NCBI RefSeq assembly: GCF_954871325.1
Contig: NC_088776.1
Span: forward strand, 31,854,508 to 31,918,507
Length of the DNA: 64,000 bases
Direction: 5' to 3'
From: Gordionus sp. m RMFG-2023
Lineage: Eukaryota; Nematomorpha; Gordioida; Chordodea; Parachordodidae
A model generated the notes under the pieces. That model did not search any database and was not told where the DNA came from. It saw only the letters and a list, made by a program, of their open reading frames with translations. Numbering within the stretch: the first letter of the stretch is position 1; every line of letters starts with the position of its first letter. A program made the position numbers and the translations under genes. This document shows, one piece after another, positions 56,970-64,000 of this stretch.

Positions 56970-58150
56970 ATATAGTTAAGCCCATGGATTATATCAGTGA
57001 AATGTCCTTTATCAAGAATAGAGCAATTATTGGCTAATCTAAAAGTAACGACATTTTTTTCTAAGATATATTTTTCTAATGCTTATTTATACATTAAGGT
57101 GATCGAGAATACAAGTAAAATTTTAACAATTACAACACATAGAGGGTTGTTTACATTCTGCCGATTACTGTTTATATTGAAGCCCCAATATTTCGATGGC
57201 TGCTTTATTCCAAGGTTTAAGTGTAATCATGTATTATTTAGACTATGTTTTGATATCAGGTAGAACAGAACAGGAACATAATATGAGATTAATTAAAGTT
57301 TTAAACATAATTTTAGAAAATGGTTTGAGAGCTAATATAAAAAAGTATTTTTGGAGTAAAGGAAATAACTTATTTAGGACATATAATAAAAGGAAATAAA
57401 ATTTCTTCGATTGCTAAGAATATAGATAAGATTGTGAACATAAGAGCACCTAATAATAAAACAGAATTACAAGCGGTTTTAGGAGCTGCTAATTATTGTC
57501 AACGATTTATACAGAGTTTTGTAGAGATAGCTACAGTTGTATAAGTTATCGAAAAAAAATGTAAATTTAAATGAGGAATAATAGATGTTAGTTAAACCGA
57601 TTCTGAATTGTTTTAATGAGACATTAGATATTATATTAGCGGTGGATGCATTTAAAGAAGTTATAGGAGGAGCTTTATTACAAATGGTTGTAAATGTAGA
57701 GAAGCCGATTTTATTTTTGTCCAGACAATTTATCAGTACTGAAAAAAATTACTAGATAATAGAAAAGAAACTTTAGCAGTCAAATTTGGTTTGACTAAGT
57801 GTAGAGAGTATTTATTAGGCCGTTAGTTTTTATTACATACGGATCACAAACCGTTAGTTGATTTGTTCAAAAAAGACAATAAAGAATTGATGATTTCACT
57901 GAGGTTGAAAATGGTTAATATTGGTTGGTAATTTCGATTTTGAAATAAGATTCAGAGCGGGTAAACTAAATTGTTTACCAGATATATTATCGAGATTGTT
58001 TGACAGAAAAAGTGAAAACAAAAATATAGAGCCCATAATTAATAGTTTAGAATATATTAAAGAGGAAGGTGAATTAAATATTGATATTATAAGAGCTTTC
58101 AAGATAGATCCAAGGGAAAAGCCGATAACTTTTTAGCTAGTATATAAGGT
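56970..58150 (+). pseudogene. RT and RNase H region of gypsy element 2
   Basis: Motifs FFSKIYFSNAYLYI, THRGLFTFCRL and YYLDYVLISGRTEQEHN parallel the RT of element 1, and FEIRFRAGKLNCLPDILS parallels its RNase H to integrase linker. It is badly eroded. The high similarity to element 1 in both motif and spacing shows that the two are one family. Confidence 0.8.
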
Positions 58151-59130
58151 ATACAAGATGATGAATTAATGAAAATTAGAGCTTGTTTGAAACAAGATAT
58201 AGAATGGAAAAGTGAAGACAAAGCGTTTAAAAACATAAAGAGTAAGACAATTGTTTAATGAGATATGGCTTAGTGATACCGAATATATTAAGAATTTTTT
58301 TTTTAGCAGCGGTATATACGGGACATCAAGGCATAGAAAGAAGAATAAAGCATGAGAATATATTTGGTGGCTCAAAATTATTAGTGAGAAGGAAGAAGTA
58401 GTTAAGAGTTGTGAGTGATACATGTATTATGTGTAATGTACAATCAAAAAATAAGGAAGATAAATTGTCAGAGTTGAACATTCCATATGATAGTATACAC
58501 GTAGATTTTTTAGAATATGAAAAGAAAAAATATTTTATCATGGAAGATGCTGGTTCAATATGGATAAATTTTCAAGTGTCAAGTTTGTCGACAAAAGTAG
58601 CTTTCGATAAGGTAAAAGATTTTTTAGGTAAATATTGGTTAATGAAAATGTTAGTATCAGATTCCAGCGTTCAAAGGCAAAGCATTTGGCAAGTTTTGTG
58701 ATAGATGAAAAATTGAATATTTATTTTCGTTACCACATTACCCAAGAAGTAATCGGCGAGCTGAACGAATGTTAGCTATAGTTAAAAGTTGATTAAAAAA
58801 ATAAAAATATGGAGAAGGAAAATGGTGGTTATCGTTATTAGTATATAAAAACAATAAGACAATCGAAGGAAATTTGCCAGCAGAGAGGTTTTTAGGTAGG
58901 AAAACAAGAACTGAATTGGATTTTTTGAAAGAAGAAATAAAGCAAAAAAAGATTATAGGTTGTGAAAAATTTTAAATAGGAAGTTTAGTTTGGATACTGC
59001 TGTTTGATGGTCCAATTAAATAAGGGAAGGGTGTAGAAAGGAAAAATATAGGAAATAATTGAAGGACAAGCAGGAACTGGTCCAGACATATTAAACAGTT
59101 AAGACCTAGATGTATAGGGCAAGAATAATA
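58150..59130 (+). pseudogene. Integrase region of gypsy element 2
   Basis: Recognisable blocks include YTGHQGIER, CIMCNVQSKN, IHVDFLEYEKKKYFIM and a core matching the SPHYPRSNGQAERM region of element 1. Unlike element 1 there is no nested hAT in the core. It is heavily eroded. Confidence 0.75.
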
Positions 59131-59480
59131 ATGAGTTTGCAAATTGATGATAAATATAATTGATTTGTTTTTTTGTAACAAGTGAGAATTATGAGAATCA
59201 TAATTTGATGTGTTTGAAATTTGATGATAGAAATAATTGATTTGTTTTTTAACAAGTGATATAGAATTATGAAAACCATAAGGGTATGTTGGGAAAATTT
59301 ATGATAGACATTATGGATTTGTAACAAATTGTGTCAGAGTTATGAGAATCATAATTTTATGTAAATTAAAGTTGATGATAGTCATAATTAACTGTGCTAT
59401 AATTATGAGAATCATAAATTTTGACGATGATAAGTATGTTTGATAACAAGTGGTGTTAGAATTATGAGAGTCATAATGTT
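59115..59480 (+). repeat. Degenerate ~65-bp tandem repeats downstream of integrase
   Basis: GATGATAGAAATAATTGATT, TGTTTTTTAACAAGTG and AATTATGAGAATCATAATT recur four to five times. They match the array of element 1 in content and position but are more diverged. Confidence 0.75.
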
Positions 59481-59559
59481 TTTGATGTTTAAATGTAATA
59501 TTATAAAATTTGGGAAGTTAGAAATAGAGTAAAGAGAATAAACTGATTCTTTTGTAGAT

Positions 59560-59862
59560 CACTTCATATTTTCGAGTAGGCAACAAAATCAAAATAGAGA
59601 TCCGTAAAGTAGATGGATCGGCTGAGTCAAGAAAATGGATGAATGCCATCAGGGAAGAAGCACAGCAGATGTATGGAGAAACCATACAAGATCCGCCAAG
59701 AAGTGCTTTCTCTGACAAAGAAAAGGGTCAGATTGTATAAATAGTGGTCGTGTGGTGGTGATCACGTGATAAGGCAGTGTCCAACCACCTATTTTGCTAA
59801 TAATAATGCTCTGCTGTCTGTACAAGAAGAAGAGTTACCGATAAAGCCGAATCCCGAGTAAG
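59560..59862 (+). pseudogene. 3' zinc-knuckle ORF of gypsy element 2
   Basis: Residues KIEIRKVDGSAESRKWMNAI and REEAQQMYGET align with the 12265-12579 ORF of element 1. The zinc-knuckle segment CGGDHVIRQCP is followed by ANNNALLSVQE, matching ADNNILAVRE. Conservation between two old copies supports a real family gene. It is broken. Confidence 0.7.
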
Positions 59863-59904
59863 TGGTCCGAGAAGAATAAAGATCAGTTTTAAGTAGAGGG
59901 GTGT

Positions 59905-60256
59905 TGTGATTGTGTGAATAATTGGATGCTATAATTATTTTTTGTCTGTAGTATATTTTTTTATATATTGGTTTAAAATAGTTTTTTTTTATATAAATTT
60001 GAATAATTATTGTATAATAAAGTTTTAATTTAAATTTGAATAATGAGAATCAGACGATATTTTTTATGCAATATATAAATTTTGCATAAATAGACAAATT
60101 TTTGTAGTATAATTATCATTTTAATTTTTTTTTGTAGAGACTAAATAAAATATCTTTTTGTAGAAATATTCATTATTCATTCTTTTTGGTTTTATTTTAA
60201 TAATAAATATTAAATTTAATAAAATTTGTGTAATTCCCTCAGTCTCCTATACTACA
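59905..60256 (+). repeat. 3' LTR of gypsy element 2 with polypurine tract
   Basis: Begins TGTGATTGTGTGAATAATTG and ends CTCAGTCTCCTATACTACA. The purine-rich AAGTAGAGGGG just upstream (59891-59901) is a plausible polypurine tract for plus-strand priming. Confidence 0.85.
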
Positions 60257-61185
60257 ACTTTGAAAAAGATGAAATGCCAAAAACTAGCATAAGTTTAATA
60301 GGGAGAATGTATGGTGATGAATGCAAAGATGAAGGATCGAAGATCCGATTAATCTTTATATTTTTAAAGCGGGTTATACAATTGATAAAATTATAGTTTA
60401 ATTTAACAGCCATAAGATTTTCGGTGAATAAGAATTTATAACGAAGGTGCAATATTTGAAGAATTTCGATGAAATAAATTCATAAGGTATTTCTGGACTT
60501 GAAGAAAATTTCACAATTTGAAAATGTGTTCAGTGACAAATTACCACATGAATTGTCTTCATTTGCCCTTATTCAAAGATTTAATAGTCAGGTTAATGAA
60601 AATATAGATATAATTTATGATAGCGAATAGTCAAATAAACCTTGAAATATTAAAAGATAATAGTCACTCCAACCAATATTAATGTTTGATATGTATTTGT
60701 GAGATTCGTTCAAAATAAAAATCTTAACTATCTGCAATGTTAAAAGATGTGATATAATTAATATTGTGAATGACCAAAATACACATATACATCCGTACCT
60801 CACGATATTTAACAGTTTTATGATTTCTTATTTAATAAATGGGATAGTTTCACATATCACATGATATAAACAGGTACTTTCATATCATAAAACCATATGA
60901 AACGGATATCCCAAAATATAGGGTAACCTTATAAATTATTATATAAATCTAATTATATATATATAATCATTAGAAAGCATATAATAAATTCCTAATTACT
61001 GCATTTCCCCTTCATTAATTGAAAGGAAACCTACATCTCCCAGAGGCATCCACGACTTAAAGTTCCTAAAAAATCCTTGTCTCTGGTCTCCTTTTACCTT
61101 TATCATGTGGTGTTATCTTTTTTAACATCCACTTCTTCCCAATTAAAATTTTTATCTCAAGATCATCAGTATTAGCTGCCTTGGT
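60257..61185. other. AT-rich interval, no gene
   Basis: No supported gene or element. Confidence 0.5.
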
Positions 61186-61430
61186 ATGATTGATCTCGCC
61201 TAGAGCATCAATATCGTTTTCCTTATTGATTGATATCATCTGGAGTATTAATATCCTTTCATTTGTTGATTAATCTCACCTAGAGTATCAATATCGTTTC
61301 CCTTATTGATTCTCCCACCAGAGTATCAATATTGACAGATATTTCACAGGAGTATTCTTATCGATTCCATTGTATGCTTGATCTCCCACTGGAGTATAAA
61401 TCTCGATATCTCCCATTGGAGTAACTTTAC
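61186..61430. repeat. Short interspersed ~45-55-bp tandem repeats
   Basis: A unit like TGATCTCGCCTAGAGCATCA, then ATATCGTTTTCCTTATTGAT repeats four to five times, with decay to CTCCCACTGGAGTATAAATC. It is less AT-rich than its surroundings. No coding role is seen. Confidence 0.65.
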
Positions 61431-61576
61431 CAAGTTTATTGTTCAAAATTATGTTTGAACGACCCACGAGGTCACTGTTATCTTGGAGAAGGTTAAGAGA
61501 TTGCTATCATAGTTGGATGGCCTGGCCTATGAGATAATCCTTATCCCTACATCGTACAATCAGTGATCATTATTCC

Positions 61577-63082
61577 CATAGGCGTATCCAGGGGGGGGGG
61601 CAAGGGGAAATCCCCCCTTCATAAATTTATCACTTATTGTGAATATCATTTTAATTTATAAAAAATACCCCTCCCCTTACTCCCTGACCCCCCAAAATGG
61701 ATTCATATATCTTAAACAATAATTTGAAAGAAAGAATGTAAAAGTTGATATTTTTTTAAACTAAAACTATTTATCATAATTTTGACATTTTTGAAAAAAA
61801 GCATTTATAAATAAAAAAGTGAACCAAAAATGTTTTTTAATAAATGGAAGTGAATGTATTATTCTTATTAATAATATATCCATAAAATTACTTAATAATA
61901 TAATATATTAAATATAATTTTTTTATAAAGTGGGTAATTTTAACTTATTTATCTTAATAAAAGTAAAATATAATTATAGAACTATTGATAAAAATTTTTC
62001 ATAAATTAAATAAAAAAATTAAAACACAATACAAACAGTGGAATAATATATGTCGTAGATTTACAGTATATCTAATTTTATCAATCATCATATGACAATC
62101 AAGTAATTTTTAACAATATAGCGAATTATATATTTTACAGAAAACTATAAAATATTGAGACATCAGAAAATATAATTTAAAGACATTGTGGAATAAATAA
62201 TATGAAGATAATTTTTAATATTATTTTTTATTTAAAATAAATAGATGGCGTTAAATAATTATATGCAAATTGTTGCAACAAATGTTTTCTATCTCAACAA
62301 TTATTCAAATCCTCTTGGAAGTATCCTTTTGAATTTCCTAAACCAGTACTAATATAGTAAAAAAATTTAAACTAAAAATGTTTCCTCCGCCCACCCTAAA
62401 GTAATTAAATTTTTAATGTAGTTCTAGGGTATAGGCTCTTTTTTTGCCCCACTCCCTATTAAATAAGCCTATAGGGTTTAAGTAACATTTTTCGAAATGT
62501 TGCGCCTACAAGTACGTGCGGCTTGCCCACAAACGTGTGGAGGGCTCCTCATTTTTTACTTTATACCCAAATTAAATTAGTTCCAATAAGATGGAGATGA
62601 GGAAAACCTAGCGTAGCTCTGTTGAACTTTCAACACTAGAGAGCAAGGGCTATATATCACGAAAATTTGTTAAAATATTAACTGTAATATATTCTCTAAT
62701 TGTCAAATATGTCTGTAAAAGTGGAATTTTACCTAGTATTTTGTAACTAATTCTATATAATAAAGGAATATCAAATATATGTCTACTTACTTTTTATAAA
62801 TAAATTTTTTATACTTGTTTGGAATAAATTATTACCATGCTTTTATATTAATGTATATACAAGTAATTTATTATATTTAATATAAACTAATAAAAATATA
62901 TTTCATATGTTCCAGGCTTATTTTTTTTTTATTAAAATTAACCTCCTATTGTAAAAATATTTTATGACTATATATAGACTAAGGAAACCCGGCCAAAGGC
63001 CCACCCAAAATGGGGTCTGGGGGCGAAGCCCCCAGTAATTTTTTAATTCACCCCCCTTAGGAAAATCCTGGCTACGTCTATG
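61577..63082. mobile_element. Nonautonomous TIR element related to 32489-34244
   Basis: Left CATAGGCGTATCCAGG and right CCTGGCTACGTCTATG are inverted. Flanks ATTATTCC (61569-61576) and ATTATTTC (63083-63090) match at 7 of 8. The GC-rich block GGCCAAAGGCCCACCC, then GGGGTCTGGGGGCGAAGCCC, parallels the one at 34128-34192. G10/C-run sequences flank the ends. It has no gene. Confidence 0.85.
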
Positions 63083-63090
63083 ATTATTTC

Positions 63091-64000
63091 TTTAACCAAA
63101 ATACCGCTATATCTGGCTCACGGGAGCCCCATTAGTTTATTCATATGAGAGCCAACGTCGTTAACTGCTATTTACTAAAATTTTCAATACAAGGTGAACT
63201 TTTTGGTTTCAGTTATATAACGCTTTTATATAACTGTATGAATTTTATATTTTTTTTCAAACTATTATATAGTATATAAAATTTTTTTCTGTCACTAATT
63301 TTTATATGTTTATTCTCTCTATAATTTTATTTCACTTTTTTTCCTCTTTCTCTTTTGGAAAGAAACCACAACTCCTAAAAATAAACTTTTTAAAAACTAA
63401 AAATAATGATTTATTTGCTATATAAAAGAACGCTGATAAATATAAAACCATTAATAATTGCGAGAAATATAAATTTAATAATAATAATATATAAACAAAA
63501 TCAATAATAATATGACTCTTACTAATAATAATAAAAAAAAAAAGTGCGTAAGCAAAAGATATAATTAAAAAAAAAATTGTAAAAAGCCAAAAAAAACATT
63601 TATATTTAACAAGAAACTAAGAACACACCCTTACAACAATTTGAAATGTTTTTTTTAAAAAATAGTTTATATATTTAATTTGTGTTATTATAAAATATAT
63701 AACAAAAGGGGGTAAAGATTTTATATTAGTTTATAAACATATCGGACTTAAAAAAGAAGAAAGCAATTAAATAAGCTTAAACTTAATGCTTAAATTATTA
63801 CAAAGAAATTATGTTGGAAATTTAATTTTTTATAATACACAAATTTTAAAAAAAATTGATCTTGAAAAATCTTTAATTTTGAATTAAAAAATAAAAGAAA
63901 TTAATAGAGCTTAATCATCATATTTAAATATTAAAAACAAAATTATTTTGGAAATTTAATTTAGTATAATGAAAAATCACAATTTTATTTTGATCTTCTT
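63091..64000. other. AT-rich interval, no gene
   Basis: Long A/T runs only; the window ends within it. Confidence 0.5.

Larger units (their letters stand above)
55931..60256 (+). mobile_element. Ty3/gypsy LTR retrotransposon, old broken copy (element 2)
   Basis: Two LTRs of about 380 and 350 bp flank a pol region closely related to element 1, followed by the same tandem repeats and 3' zinc-knuckle ORF. The LTRs differ by many substitutions and short indels, so the insertion is old. The coding part is more damaged than in element 1, with clearly more than ten breaks, and the gag/protease part is not recognisable. A hAT fragment sits just inside the 5' LTR. No target duplication was recognised at the outer ends. 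Confidence 0.85.

Overview
The window is nuclear DNA of a very A+T-rich eukaryote (well over 70% A+T by eye). It holds spliced introns and a large set of mobile elements: Ty3/gypsy LTR elements, an APE-type LINE, many hAT transposons and short inverted-repeat elements. The only host gene I recognise is an NADP-dependent isocitrate dehydrogenase (IDH) on the minus strand, with GT-AG introns of 0.2 to 3.5 kb. Large transposon-filled introns, diverse hATs and a fast-evolving IDH suggest an invertebrate, perhaps parasitic, but sequence alone does not exclude another AT-rich eukaryote such as a fungus. No bacterial-type features, tRNA, rRNA or CRISPR array were found.

Layout. (1) 1-12.6 kb: an old Ty3/gypsy element on the + strand (LTR-like repeats, zinc knuckles, protease, RT/RNase H, integrase, tandem repeats, and a 3' zinc-knuckle ORF). 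Its integrase is split by a hAT transposon (5342-11079, 8-bp target duplication), which itself holds a 5'-truncated LINE on the minus strand. (2) 12.6-13.04 kb: the tail of another hAT. (3) 13.7-21.5 kb: a minisatellite split by a 7.2-kb element with about 135-bp terminal inverted repeats (TIRs). That element carries an OTU cysteine-protease-like remnant, its own tandem repeats, a nested hAT (14070-16265) that interrupts one TIR, and a large fold-back element (17173-19143). (4) 21.5-42 kb: mostly AT-rich DNA with a palindromic MITE, the C-terminal domain of an orphan retroelement protein (24.75-25.57 kb), hATs at 26.9-29.4 and 31.6-34.9 kb, several nonautonomous elements with 8-bp target duplications, and tandem repeats. 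(5) 42.1-54.55 kb: the IDH gene. Nine exons are placed; the first exon and one tiny internal exon were not found. Its larger introns hold a deleted hAT, two copies of a MITE and a satellite-like array. (6) 55.9-60.26 kb: a second, decayed copy of the same gypsy family, with both LTRs. (7) 60.3-64 kb: AT-rich DNA with a short tandem array and one more MITE-like element.

The genes do not form a pathway. The window is one metabolic gene embedded in a transposon graveyard. The observations most worth following are: the conserved 3' zinc-knuckle ORF plus tandem repeats in both gypsy copies; the long-TIR element with an OTU-like domain; the fold-back element made of repeated GC-rich boxes; a conserved intron position in two hAT transposases; and the divergent IDH. 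I see no convincing wholly new system.
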